A stretch of 64,000 bases of DNA from JAEXOD01 sp963663265 (GCA_963663265.2 CAXXXM010000001.1:744001-808000), one strand, 5' to 3'. Positions 17,619 to 27,045 are shown, counted from the stretch's first letter. Notes: generated from the sequence alone by a model not told the origin. Translations and numbers: made by a program.

Positions 17619-20390
17619 TTAAAGTTTTATTTTAATTGTTATAATTTTTTTTGGTAAAAATTCAACTGCTATTTTGTTTTCATTTACTACTAAGGATGTT
17701 ATTATTTCTTCTTCCAAAGTAACTAATTCTGCCGAATTTACTTTGGTATAAAATTTTACATCACTTTTAATTGTTTTGTTGGTAGGATTGTAAAGCCTAA
17801 AAACATACTCGTTAAAAAGATTGCTCTCTGCTTTTTTAATTGCTGAAAATTGAATTTCTTTTTGTAGTATTTCCATAAAGCAGATTTCACTTTTATCGCC
17901 TTTATTATTATCTCCGGTTTGTACAATGGATAACGTGTTGTTTTTGCAAATTGCTTTATTATAAACATCACCATCAACCCAATTTCCTTTATGAGGGAGT
18001 AAAGATATTTTATAATTGTTAGTTCCTAAACATTGTGACCCTTTTTGGAAAGTGTAATCTTGTTTTGAACTTGGAGCAATAATAAATCTAAAAGCTCTGA
18101 ATAGGGTTATAGCAATTGTATTTTGTTTATCATTTAATACTTCGTACTCTTTTAGTCCATCAACAATTACAGCAATACCATTAGTATCATCAGTTATATC
18201 CATAAAATTATGTAGAGGGTAATCATACATAGGTTGTTCTACCCAATCTTTTGTATCAGGACGCTCTAAACTACGTTCAACAACATCAAATTGGCCTTCA
18301 CCAAAAGAAGATTTTGCATTTAATCCACTTGGAATCATAAATCTTAATCTATGACTTTCGCATGTGTTATTTACCAAAATGTCAAAGTCCAATAATTCAG
18401 AATGTTTTCTTAAAGATACAACCAATTCAATAGTTAACTCAGTATTCTCAATTTTGTTTTTCCTATCTTCGTAATTAGAAGGGAGCATTAATTTGTGAAT
18501 AATTTTAACTGCTCCATAAAATTCATTGTTTTCGATAACTGAAATAACAGGTTTACTGTTTAAGGTATTATAAATAGGCTCAAATGGAACGTTAGTCCAA
18601 GCAAAGCCTTCTTCGCCTTCATCTAAAAAATAGCCGATTTCGTTATATATAAAGTTGTTTTGTTTATTATATAAATTAATTGTACCATTTCCATTTATAG
18701 AAGCTTTTAACTTATCATTTTCAAAGCATAAACCGGTTTCATCAATTATATTTTTATTTTTAGCTGTAATTTCATAATCAATAACTTTAAGAGATTTTAT
18801 TGAGAATGGATTAATTCCATATAGTTCAATATATCCTTCATAAGTATTCATATCCATATATAATGGTCTATCAATCATCTGTTCAACAACAGGTTGAGTG
18901 TGTTTAATATGTGTTGGAATAAATCTATATAAATTCCCTTCACAATCTATAAAATTAGGATTCTTAATTTCATAAGCTTTTGGAATATCCAAAAACAACT
19001 TAGTAATTTCCGAACGATTAGAATTAGTGGGGTTAATTACATTAATATTAATATCAATTAATTTAAATGAATCACTTAGTTGAGGATTATTGTAAATATT
19101 TGTTGTGTTGATTAGTTTGATCAAATATTTAATAGCTCGTTCAAAAACTCCTTTGGAAATTTCAATTGAATTTTTATATCGATTTACCATGTCCTCGTGA
19201 ATTTCATCAAGGCTGCAACCTCCAATGGAATCATGTGCGGAATTTTGGACAATCTTTTCCCAGGCAATATCAATATAGTTATCTTTAATATCTTTACCCA
19301 AAAATCCTGCAAAGGTGTTAAATGGTTCAGCATAAAACTGAATCCATCTTTCTGCATCAAAATTTATCTGTTTTAAATACATCCTTGCTGAAGTAGTATA
19401 TCCATACATATTACCACTTCTTAAATCATACTGTGCACTTCTTCTTTCGCCTGTAACAACTTTTAAGTTTTCTTTATCAACCGAATTTAAAAGCATATCA
19501 GAATAGTCTTCTAAAGTGCTATGAACCACATCTAAATCGGGGAATGCTTTTTTAATATCTTTAATAATTTGAACGGTTTTAATATTTGGACCACTTGAAT
19601 CGTGTCCTTCCATCCAAATTACATTGGGCGTTGTAAAGTCGTTTACTTGATTTTCAATAATTGCATTTACTTGTTTTGGAATATTTTCAGGGTAATATTC
19701 ACTTGTTGGATCAATAATAAAATAATCTTCGTTGTGCAATTTGTCATCAGAAAAATGAAAAGGGATGCCACCACGTTTCCATTTATATTCAACATCGGCA
19801 AAAAATTCATTATGTACAGTAGGGCGATAAATATAAAAATAGAAATTGTATCGAGGCATAGTTGAAAATCTTGAAGTAACAGCTTTAGTTCCATCTGCTC
19901 CAATCCATAAAAATTCCGCTTTGGGACTATCAATTGAATTAACGCCACGATAAAACATAATTAAGTTAATACCAAATCCTGCATAAATTTGAGGAAGCTG
20001 TGATATTTGTCCCCATGAAAAAGGGGAGTATCCAACTTTAGAAACACGCCCATGACTTTTTGCAATTTTATGTCCAATTAATAAGTTGCGTATCAAGTTT
20101 TCACCACCCACCTGAAACTCTTCGGGCAATATATACCAAGGTCCAACTAATAATCGTTTTTCTTTTATAAGTTGGTCAATAATCTCTCTTTTATGTGGTT
20201 TAACTTCTAAATAATCATTTAATACAATTGTTTGACTATCTAAGTGGAAGGCACGATATTCCGGTTCTTTTATTAAAATATCAAGTACTTGGTCAATCAT
20301 ATCAACTAACATATGTCTATTTCGTTGAAATGGATATCTCCACTCTCTATCCCAATGGGTGTTGGATATTACATGAAAAACTCTATTCAT
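17619..20390 (-). CDS. GH38 alpha-mannosidase-like protein lacking the nucleophile Asp
   Basis: The 923-residue protein starts like family GH38: VISNTHWDREWR gives zinc ligands His12 and Asp14, GPWYILPEEFQVGGENLIRN follows near residue 85, and NSAHDSIGGCSLDEIH near residue 395 supplies the third zinc-binding His. The motif that normally reads Y-x-P-D-S-F-G-Q, whose Asp is both nucleophile and zinc ligand, reads YSPFSWGQ. Phe124 (codon TTT, plus-strand bases 20019-20021) replaces the Asp, which needs two base changes. The rest of the catalytic domain, the helical domain and the large C-terminal beta domains seem intact and no frameshift is seen. It may be a divergent hydrolase, a lectin-like or a phosphorylase-type relative, or inactive. 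It lacks a signal peptide and lies in a glycan operon. Confidence 0.8.
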   Translation of the reverse strand: MNRVFHVISNTHWDREWRYPFQRNRHMLVDMIDQVLDILIKEPEYRAFHLDSQTIVLNDYLEVKPHKREIIDQLIKEKRLLVGPWYILPEEFQVGGENLIRNLLIGHKIAKSHGRVSKVGYSPFSWGQISQLPQIYAGFGINLIMFYRGVNSIDSPKAEFLWIGADGTKAVTSRFSTMPRYNFYFYIYRPTVHNEFFADVEYKWKRGGIPFHFSDDKLHNEDYFIIDPTSEYYPENIPKQVNAIIENQVNDFTTPNVIWMEGHDSSGPNIKTVQIIKDIKKAFPDLDVVHSTLEDYSDMLLNSVDKENLKVVTGERRSAQYDLRSGNMYGYTTSARMYLKQINFDAERWIQFYAEPFNTFAGFLGKDIKDNYIDIAWEKIVQNSAHDSIGGCSLDEIHEDMVNRYKNSIEISKGVFERAIKYLIKLINTTNIYNNPQLSDSFKLIDININVINPTNSNRSEITKLFLDIPKAYEIKNPNFIDCEGNLYRFIPTHIKHTQPVVEQMIDRPLYMDMNTYEGYIELYGINPFSIKSLKVIDYEITAKNKNIIDETGLCFENDKLKASINGNGTINLYNKQNNFIYNEIGYFLDEGEEGFAWTNVPFEPIYNTLNSKPVISVIENNEFYGAVKIIHKLMLPSNYEDRKNKIENTELTIELVVSLRKHSELLDFDILVNNTCESHRLRFMIPSGLNAKSSFGEGQFDVVERSLERPDTKDWVEQPMYDYPLHNFMDITDDTNGIAVIVDGLKEYEVLNDKQNTIAITLFRAFRFIIAPSSKQDYTFQKGSQCLGTNNYKISLLPHKGNWVDGDVYNKAICKNNTLSIVQTGDNNKGDKSEICFMEILQKEIQFSAIKKAESNLFNEYVFRLYNPTNKTIKSDVKFYTKVNSAELVTLEEEIITSLVVNENKIAVEFLPKKIITIKIKL

Positions 20391-20399
20391 TATTATTCC

Positions 20400-21773
20400 T
20401 CAGAGTAAAAAAAGATTATGAGTGAGAATTAATTCTGTTAACCCTCCTTTTGAAACTAACGATGCTGCTTCAAAATTATGGTACGAAGTTTGGGCAAAGG
20501 GAACAGCAACACAACAACCAATTCCGGCAGCTCTAATTGCAAATGTGCCGCTTTCGCTATCTTCTAAGCCAATTACATTTATAAAATCATTTTTACTGAT
20601 ATGCAAATTATGTAGTGCAATACTATATAAATCTCTATGAGGTTTAAGTCGTATTTCATTTGAATCGCTTGCAGTAACAATTGAATCGTAAACTGCATTA
20701 TAATTAGCAAACTTATTTATTAACATTTGTTTAGTTTCCTCTGGAAGAGGGTATTCTGCTATTTGCTTTTTAATCACATTAAAAACTTCTGTTAAAACAA
20801 TATCAGCTTCATAAAAAATTGATGAAGTTACTATTCCAATTTTTATTGGGTTTAGGTTAAAAATTGTTGCCATAGACTTAAAATTATTTATTAAGTCATT
20901 TTTACTTTTATAGAAATATTTGGAGCCACACTTGTCTTGGTATTGCGAAATTAATAAGTCAACATATGTTTCAAAATTATCAGTAATCCAACCTTTTATT
21001 AACGCTAAAAATATTGGAATACCGGGCATTGGTTCAATAAGATTTTTATCTGCATTTCCAAAAAGGTTTAAAGCAACAGATTTGCTTTCACCATTTTTTA
21101 TTCTTGCTAAAATTTCATGATATTTATAATAGTATATATCTATTCCTAATTTAACAAGTGATGAAAATTTAGTTTTATCAAAACTTGGAGAATAATTTTG
21201 AAGTAAGTAGATTAAAGATGGATTAGTATCAAATTCATCCAGAGAAGTAATATCTTTTATCTTCTTCAATTGTTCATCTTCAATTAGACTATCAAGTTTA
21301 AAAAGCTTAATATTGTTCAATATTTCATCTAATCGTACATTATCTTTTCCAAAATTTAACTGCCAAACAATAGCTTTAATATAAGCTTTTGATATAAATC
21401 GAGAATCGAAAAAATTACTATAATGATTAATTAAAAACTCAACATGCTTAGTTGTGCTATTTCCAATAATGTTAGGATAATCAATAATTTTATCTAAACC
21501 ATGCCAATCCATTATAGTCAACCTACCGCTCATCATTCTTACCATATACTCAAGAGAGTATAAACATAATTCTTCAGTTGTAGTGGTAGTACCATCCATA
21601 TCAGAAACAATTGCTGTAAGGTGATCCCGTTTTGAAGCAATCTTTTTTGCAAGTGGGATTATTTCATAAGGGGGGAAGATATAATCCGGATTATGAATAA
21701 TTGCAAAATCTTCGCTTACTGATTTAAGTTTTTCAGTTGCGTTAGTTAGGGATATAATACTGTTTTTACTCAT
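20400..21773 (-). CDS. HAD-family hydrolase with large insertion (beta-phosphoglucomutase-like)
   Basis: The 457-residue protein carries HAD motif I as AIVSDMDGTTTTTEELCL (Asp58 nucleophile, Asp60). Motif II is in a KIGIVTSSIFYEA strand near residue 315. Motifs III/IV are NEIRLKPHRDLYSIAL and NVIGLEDSESGTFAIRAAGI near residue 420. It is twice the usual beta-PGM length because of a long helical insertion between motif I and motif II (about residues 70-310) that I do not recognise. The cluster context, with phosphorylase and phosphohexomutase neighbours, suggests a sugar phosphatase or mutase. It lies 9 bases upstream of the GH38 gene and its start abuts the preceding stop. Confidence 0.75.
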   Translation of the reverse strand: MSKNSIISLTNATEKLKSVSEDFAIIHNPDYIFPPYEIIPLAKKIASKRDHLTAIVSDMDGTTTTTEELCLYSLEYMVRMMSGRLTIMDWHGLDKIIDYPNIIGNSTTKHVEFLINHYSNFFDSRFISKAYIKAIVWQLNFGKDNVRLDEILNNIKLFKLDSLIEDEQLKKIKDITSLDEFDTNPSLIYLLQNYSPSFDKTKFSSLVKLGIDIYYYKYHEILARIKNGESKSVALNLFGNADKNLIEPMPGIPIFLALIKGWITDNFETYVDLLISQYQDKCGSKYFYKSKNDLINNFKSMATIFNLNPIKIGIVTSSIFYEADIVLTEVFNVIKKQIAEYPLPEETKQMLINKFANYNAVYDSIVTASDSNEIRLKPHRDLYSIALHNLHISKNDFINVIGLEDSESGTFAIRAAGIGCCVAVPFAQTSYHNFEAASLVSKGGLTELILTHNLFLL

Positions 21774-23186
21774 TTAATTTTCATCCACAATTTTTTTTCC
21801 AAACTCTAAAATATTTTTTACTTCGTCATCACTTTCAGCTTCTGAATATATTCTCATCAAAGGTTCCGTTTCAGATGCCCGTAAAAGCAACCATCTTGGA
21901 TTACCTTCCAATCTAAATTTAAGACCATTAATAATACCTCTACTGCTGCAAAATGAATCTATATTTGTAACAGCATAACCACAAATATTTTTTGGGGGAT
22001 TGTTAAATAATTTTGGAAGAAGTTCTGTTCTATTGGGTTTATTAAAATGGTAATCTATCCTATCATAATATATATTACCAAATGTTTCTCTCTTGTTAGC
22101 AACATATTCTGAAAGTTTTGTGTATTTTGAACCAGCTAACATTTCCATCAAAATAAAAGCACTTAATATACCATCTCGTTCCGGAATATGATTTTTATAT
22201 CCATAGCCGCCGCTTTCTTCACAACCAAAAACAATGTCCTCTTGAATCATTTTTTCTGCTATATACTTAAATCCAACTTGTACATCAAATATTTTTCGTT
22301 GTACTGATTCAAAATTTGTTCGTAATTTATCGGTTACAGATGATGTCTTTACAATATTACCAGTAATTCCTTTCCCATTTATAAGATAGTCGGTAATTAA
22401 AAGAATAGTTTCTTGGGCACTTAACCAATCCCCATTATCCAACAAAATTCCAATTCTATCTGCATCACCGTCGTTAGCAATACCGAAAGCATATTTATTA
22501 TTGTTTTTTAGAAAATCCGAAAGGGGTGTTAAATTTTTTTCTATTGGTTCGGCATATCTGCCATAAAAATCTGTTTTCGGTATTCCAAATATAGTATTAA
22601 TAATCCCGTCTTTATCAAATAGTTGATTGATAATTGTTTGACCGGCACCACCCATTGAATCAGCGGCAAATAGTAACCCGGAATTACAAATTTTATCAAT
22701 ATCAACCAATTTATGTAGTTGTTTTTTGTAAGTAGGTATTAAATCATAAACAGTAATTAGTTCATTACTTTCTTTGATAGTTGACTTGAATAAAAATTCC
22801 TCTACTTTTTTTGTTTCTTCAGTAAAAAAAGGAGAACCATAAGATGATTTGAATTTTATTCCATTATATTCAGAAGGATTATGTGAAGCAGTAATCATCA
22901 CACCTGCTGAATAATTAAAATGTTTAACGTTAAACGATAAAATAGGAGTTGGAATAATAGAACTGCTAATTCCTATTTTAATATTATTCCCTGCTAAGAC
23001 TTTAGCAAAAGTCCATGCAAATTCTTTTGAATATTTTCTATTATCGTAACCAATTAAAACAGAAGGAGCCTTTGTGTTATTTAAAAGATAATCGGAAAAA
23101 GCTTGAGCAACAATACTAACAGTTTCAAAATTTATTTCTTTTTCTAATAAAGCCCGCCATCCATCAGTCCCAAAAATTATTGACAT
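21774..23186 (-). CDS. Phosphoglucomutase/phosphomannomutase family protein
   Basis: This 470-residue alpha-D-phosphohexomutase has all four loops: the phosphoserine loop GVMITASHNPSEYNGIKFK with Ser101, the metal loop IANDGDADRIGIL near residue 240, the sugar-binding loop GCEESGGYGYKNHIPERDG near residue 325, and the phosphate-binding RASETEPLMRIYSE near the C-terminus. It interconverts hexose-1-phosphate and hexose-6-phosphate. Beside a GH94-like phosphorylase that would release sugar-1-phosphate, its job is to send that sugar into central metabolism. Its TAA is immediately followed by the ATG of the HAD gene. Choice of glucose, mannose or glucosamine phosphate is not visible. Confidence 0.9.
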   Translation of the reverse strand: MSIIFGTDGWRALLEKEINFETVSIVAQAFSDYLLNNTKAPSVLIGYDNRKYSKEFAWTFAKVLAGNNIKIGISSSIIPTPILSFNVKHFNYSAGVMITASHNPSEYNGIKFKSSYGSPFFTEETKKVEEFLFKSTIKESNELITVYDLIPTYKKQLHKLVDIDKICNSGLLFAADSMGGAGQTIINQLFDKDGIINTIFGIPKTDFYGRYAEPIEKNLTPLSDFLKNNNKYAFGIANDGDADRIGILLDNGDWLSAQETILLITDYLINGKGITGNIVKTSSVTDKLRTNFESVQRKIFDVQVGFKYIAEKMIQEDIVFGCEESGGYGYKNHIPERDGILSAFILMEMLAGSKYTKLSEYVANKRETFGNIYYDRIDYHFNKPNRTELLPKLFNNPPKNICGYAVTNIDSFCSSRGIINGLKFRLEGNPRWLLLRASETEPLMRIYSEAESDDEVKNILEFGKKIVDEN

Positions 23187-23187
23187 T

Positions 23188-24501
23188 CTATCTCTCCGTA
23201 ATATTACCTTTAATAAAGGTTTTTACTTGTTCATATTTTACTTCTCGTACATCAACATAGTTATTTTTTGCAACAATACTTGCAATTACTCCGCAAGCTT
23301 CACCGGTTGCAGAGGAAGTAGGCATTATTCTTAAAGCACCGTGTCCTTCTCTTGTTGCCGAAATACACCTGCCTGCTGCAAGAAGGTTTTTAGCCTCTTT
23401 AACAATTAAAGCACGCATTGGAATTTCATAGTATTCTCCATCAGGCAAATCATCCATTACGCTTGATTCATCTTTTTGTCCGTGAATATCAATTCCATAA
23501 CAGGCTCTTGCAATTGAATCATCAAATTTTTGACCTTTTTTTATATCATTGCCGGTGACAATATAATCCCCAATAACTCTTCTTGTTTCTCTTACACCCA
23601 CTTGCAAAGCTGTTTCGAGTAAATAAGCATTTTCAAATCCGGGAATTTCGTTAATTAAAATATTAGTAATCTGTTTTACCTGTTCTCTTCCAATAAGCTC
23701 AGCTTGTGTTAATTCAAATGAATTAGAAGCATCTAATCCTAAAATATTTGTTGTATTGAATGAAGCTTCCCCAGATTCAGGAAGGGTAGTATAAAATATA
23801 TATTGCATCTCAGAAGAAATACGATTTTCTATAATAGCCTGTCTTATATTACTGAAATAACCTGCAACCGAAATAATTTTGTTCAAATCAAAATCGAAAT
23901 CCATCCAGCTAAAAAAATCGCTTTTATTCTGTTTTACATAGTCCAAAGCCTTTGGTATATTAATGCCTCCCATCCTAAAAAATAGAGTTAAAGCTTGAAG
24001 TTTCCCGGTTTTTTCATCACCTTTTGAATAGGGGAATCCACCCAAATAAGCTAATTGAGCATCTCCGGTTGTATCAATAAATACATCGGCAAAAATTTCC
24101 TTTTTAATTCCAGAAACGCTAACAGTAATCGAGTCAATTTTATCTATCGTTCTATTTATTGTAATAATTTCACAATTAACTAATATTGAAACACTATATT
24201 TAGTCAGCAAATTATATACGGATGAACGGAAAGAGTTTGCAAAAAAACCGTTGTCTATCATTCCATGCTGTTTTCTCATTTCTATTTCAATTTCTTCAAA
24301 TACACCCTTAACCAGAGGTTCATTGTTAATAGAATGTTTCATGAAAGGCGATACCATTCCAGCTGTACTCATACCGCCTAAAAAATTGAAATGTTCCAAA
24401 AGTACAACCTTTGAACCTAATTGAGCAGCTTTAATTGCGGCACTTATTCCAGCTATTCCTGCTCCGGCAACTACAATATCGAATTTAATATTTTTAGACA
24501 T
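23188..24501 (-). CDS. FAD-dependent oxidoreductase (FAD_oxidored family)
   Basis: The 437-residue protein begins with a dinucleotide-binding motif IVVAGAGIAGISAAIKAAQL and the following HFNFLGGMSTAGMVSPF, characteristic of PF12831 flavoproteins. It carries the second FAD motif DVFIDTTGDAQLAYLGG near residue 150 and a C-terminal AAGRCISATREGHGALRIMP motif near residue 385. Members often oxidise sugars or thiols and cluster with carbohydrate genes. It is the promoter-proximal gene of the six-gene minus-strand glycan cluster. The substrate is unknown; oxidation of a sugar or of a sugar alcohol is inference. Confidence 0.8.
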   Translation of the reverse strand: MSKNIKFDIVVAGAGIAGISAAIKAAQLGSKVVLLEHFNFLGGMSTAGMVSPFMKHSINNEPLVKGVFEEIEIEMRKQHGMIDNGFFANSFRSSVYNLLTKYSVSILVNCEIITINRTIDKIDSITVSVSGIKKEIFADVFIDTTGDAQLAYLGGFPYSKGDEKTGKLQALTLFFRMGGINIPKALDYVKQNKSDFFSWMDFDFDLNKIISVAGYFSNIRQAIIENRISSEMQYIFYTTLPESGEASFNTTNILGLDASNSFELTQAELIGREQVKQITNILINEIPGFENAYLLETALQVGVRETRRVIGDYIVTGNDIKKGQKFDDSIARACYGIDIHGQKDESSVMDDLPDGEYYEIPMRALIVKEAKNLLAAGRCISATREGHGALRIMPTSSATGEACGVIASIVAKNNYVDVREVKYEQVKTFIKGNITER

Positions 24502-24592
24502 AATTATATTTAAGTAAAGTATAAATTTAAGAAATAATAATTCTACTTTAAAGATAGAATTTTAATTATTTGAATGAAAGCATAATAAAAAA

Positions 24593-24611
24593 CCCTCACA
24601 ATTTGTGAGGG
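24593..24611 (-). terminator. Rho-independent terminator
   Basis: CCCTCACA and TGTGAGGG form an 8-pair perfect stem with an ATT loop, and the minus strand continues with TTTTTT. It lies 28 bases downstream of the 44-codon minus-strand gene and separates the phosphate-transport cluster from the glycan cluster. Confidence 0.88.
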
Positions 24612-24638
24612 CTTAAAATGGAACTCGTTATTTTCATC

Positions 24639-24773
24639 TTAAAAAAACAAAAGAACGATAATTGCAATTATTATGAGATATACAGTACCTTCCATTAAAT
24701 AAACAGGCCATAATCTTGCAAGTTTTTTGCCAAACGATTCTTGTTCTTTTACTTCAACATTTTTAGTTGACAT
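24639..24773 (-). CDS. 44-residue single-pass membrane protein
   Basis: On the minus strand an ATG at 24773 follows a good ribosome binding site (AAGGTG, seven bases away) and gives a 44-residue protein ending with TAA at 24639. Residues 1-20 are charged (MSTKNVEVKEQESFGKKLAR). Residues 25-44 form one hydrophobic helix (YLMEGTVYLIIIAIIVLLFF). A terminator follows directly. No family is recognised. It sits at the end of the PiT/DUF47 phosphate cluster and may be a small membrane accessory or a toxin-like peptide. Confidence 0.7.
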   Translation of the reverse strand: MSTKNVEVKEQESFGKKLARLWPVYLMEGTVYLIIIAIIVLLFF

Positions 24774-24817
24774 AATTCACCTTAGGAAATTAATTTAAAA
24801 AAGTTAATTAAATTATA

Positions 24818-25192
24818 TTAGCTAAGGAAAGAAGGGGGACCTCTAAAACTATATTTATTTGGATGGGCACTTAAATGTGCAGGAAGAGAAAACTCATTAT
24901 TGTATACAATAGATTTTAATTTTGTGCAAGTGATTTTAGATTCAATTGTAAAATCTAAACTGTAACCAATAACAGTAAGAATGCTTCTGTTAGTAGTGTC
25001 TTTTGTTTTTGAAGGTAAATTAACAATAGAAAAACTTACATCAGAACTTTCTATAATGGAAAGAGGAGAGTGAGCTTTATTAACAAAATTATATGAACTA
25101 CTGTTTAAATAAACAGTAATTATAAAAATAAACTGCCATGCAATTAAATATCCGCATAACAGTTTATGAAAAAGCTTTATATTTTTATTCAT
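24818..25192 (-). CDS. Small exported protein ending in RGPPSFLS
   Basis: The 124-residue protein has an N-terminal hydrophobic segment (about residues 10-30) that reads as a signal peptide or anchor, then a mostly polar domain without cysteine clusters. Its C-terminus is HLSAHPNKYSFRGPPSFLS. Short proteins ending in an R(A/G)PP motif occur beside metal and phosphate transport genes, but I cannot assign a family. It follows the PiT gene by 19 bases on the same strand, so it likely belongs to that operon. Its function is unknown. Confidence 0.55.
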   Translation of the reverse strand: MNKNIKLFHKLLCGYLIAWQFIFIITVYLNSSSYNFVNKAHSPLSIIESSDVSFSIVNLPSKTKDTTNRSILTVIGYSLDFTIESKITCTKLKSIVYNNEFSLPAHLSAHPNKYSFRGPPSFLS

Positions 25193-25211
25193 ACAAATTT
25201 GTTTTAATTAA

Positions 25212-26207
25212 TTAAAACAAATGTACTAAAAAGTTAACACAATAGTATGATAAAATTGCACAAAATGCTGATAATGGAATAGTTAAAACCCAAGCCCAAA
25301 GAATATTTCTGGCAACTCCCCAGCGTAAACCGTTAGCACCTTTTAAAATTCCAACACCTGCTATAGAACCTGTTATTGTATGAGTTGTGCTAACAGGTAT
25401 TCCAAAAATTGTAGCAAAAATAATTGTAATTCCAGCAGATGTTTCAGCACTAAAACCTCCAAAAGGATTTAGTTTTGTCATTCTCATACCTAAAGTTTTG
25501 ATTACCTTCCAACCACCTATCATTGTTCCTAAGGCAATTACAGAATGGCTTGAAATAATAACCCAAAAAGGAACTTCAAAAGAAGGAATCATACTGTTTG
25601 TGAACAAAACCAAAGTAATAATACCCATTGTCTTTTGAGCATCATTGGAACCATGACTTAGGCTGTACAAACCTGCAGAAAGTAATTGAAGTTTTCTAAA
25701 GTATCCGTCAATTTTATGAGGAGCCTGATTTCTAACAATCCACATTGTTATTATTGAAAAAATAATGGAAATAACAAAACCAATAATTGGAGCTAAAAAT
25801 ATAAACACAAATACTTTTATAAAGCCAGAAGCAATTATAGAAGAAGCCCCTGCTTTTATAAAAGCTGCACCACCAAGTCCACCAATAATAGCATGTGAAA
25901 TACTTATAGGTAATCCCATATGGGTTGCCGTAGCACTTGTAATAATTGCTCCTATAAGTGAAGATATAATTACTGTATTATCAATAATGTTTGTTTCAAC
26001 AATCCCTTCGCCAATTGTTTTTGCAACACCAACACCAAATACAAAAGCGGCAACAAAATTAAAAAAAGCAGCCCAAATAACGGCTTGTGTTGGAGTTAAT
26101 ACTCTTGTAGAAACTACAGTAGCAATAGAATTTGCGGCATCATTCATTCCATTGTAAAAATCGAATATTAATGCCATAAAAATTATAATAAGAGGGAATA
26201 TTATCAT
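25212..26207 (-). CDS. PiT-family inorganic phosphate transporter
   Basis: The 331-residue protein carries both PiT signatures: FDFYNGMNDAANSIATVVST near residue 16 and SHGSNDAQKTMGIITL near residue 185. It also has the second repeat motif GIPVSTTHTITGSIAGVG near residue 270. About ten membrane helices are visible. PiT proteins are phosphate:cation symporters in the inner membrane. The DUF47 gene lies five bases upstream on the same strand, the usual partner of PiT in bacteria and archaea. The motif set is complete. Confidence 0.92.
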   Translation of the reverse strand: MIIFPLIIIFMALIFDFYNGMNDAANSIATVVSTRVLTPTQAVIWAAFFNFVAAFVFGVGVAKTIGEGIVETNIIDNTVIISSLIGAIITSATATHMGLPISISHAIIGGLGGAAFIKAGASSIIASGFIKVFVFIFLAPIIGFVISIIFSIITMWIVRNQAPHKIDGYFRKLQLLSAGLYSLSHGSNDAQKTMGIITLVLFTNSMIPSFEVPFWVIISSHSVIALGTMIGGWKVIKTLGMRMTKLNPFGGFSAETSAGITIIFATIFGIPVSTTHTITGSIAGVGILKGANGLRWGVARNILWAWVLTIPLSAFCAILSYYCVNFLVHLF

Positions 26208-26212
26208 GGGAA

Positions 26213-26830
26213 TTAACTGTTTTTAATGTAAATTGTTAAGATTTGGTTTGCACACTGTTGACATTTATCAACTGTGTATTCTAACATTTCGAGCATCTCT
26301 TTTTTCTGTAATAAAACAAGCATGTCTTTTTCTTCTGCAAAGATTTTCTTTAATGTGTTTTGGAAAACCAAATCAGCTTCAGCTTCAATATCTTTTACCA
26401 TTCTGATTTCGTTAATTGTGTTTTTACCACTTTTTAATTCTTTTACTGCAGTGGCTAATTCTTTAACGGCTAAAGCAATCATTTCAACCATTTTATCGGA
26501 TGATTCTAATTTTGTAGAAAAACTATAAATTTCAATTCGTATAACCAAGGACTTAATTGCGTCGCTGATGCCTTCAATCTTTTTTGTTAAAGCTAAAATA
26601 TCTTCTCTATCGAAAGGTGTGATAAAAGTTTTGTTTAATCGTTTGATTATTTTTGAAGAGACTTCGTCACATCTGTGCTCTAATGATTTAATTTTTTGAA
26701 TTGTTTCATAACTATAAGGCAAAGTTGTAAATAATTGTTTGTTTAACTGTGCCATTTCGTTTACGTTAGAAATTAATTCGTTAAAATCATCGAAATATTT
26801 GTCTTCTTTTGGGATTAAAAATTTAAACAT
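26213..26830 (-). CDS. DUF47 PhoU-like regulator
   Basis: The 205-residue all-helical protein begins MFKFLIPKEDKYFDDFNEL and contains the PhoU-like helical bundle with acidic metal-binding motifs (EHRCDEVSSKIIKRLNKTFI, then PFDREDILALTKKIEGISDA, and DIEAEADLVFQNTLKKIFAE). Its length and motifs match the TIGR00153 family, which accompanies PiT transporters and is thought to control phosphate uptake. It is the first gene of the minus-strand phosphate operon. The 215-base region upstream holds its promoter and that of the divergent flavoprotein gene, but I see no clear box. Confidence 0.9.
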   Translation of the reverse strand: MFKFLIPKEDKYFDDFNELISNVNEMAQLNKQLFTTLPYSYETIQKIKSLEHRCDEVSSKIIKRLNKTFITPFDREDILALTKKIEGISDAIKSLVIRIEIYSFSTKLESSDKMVEMIALAVKELATAVKELKSGKNTINEIRMVKDIEAEADLVFQNTLKKIFAEEKDMLVLLQKKEMLEMLEYTVDKCQQCANQILTIYIKNS

Positions 26831-27045
26831 AGTTTAATTACCGTATTGTTTTTTTAGTTTTTTAAAATTCAGCTATAAAATCTAAGTCTATTTGCAAAAA
26901 AAAACAATATGGCAACTTTGATAAATATAGAATTAACAATTTATTAATATTGAGAAATTTTAATTAAAAAACTCATAATTTTTATCAAAATATGACATGA
27001 TGTTTTTTTAAATAAAAAAAAATTATATATTTGAGGTTAATTAAA

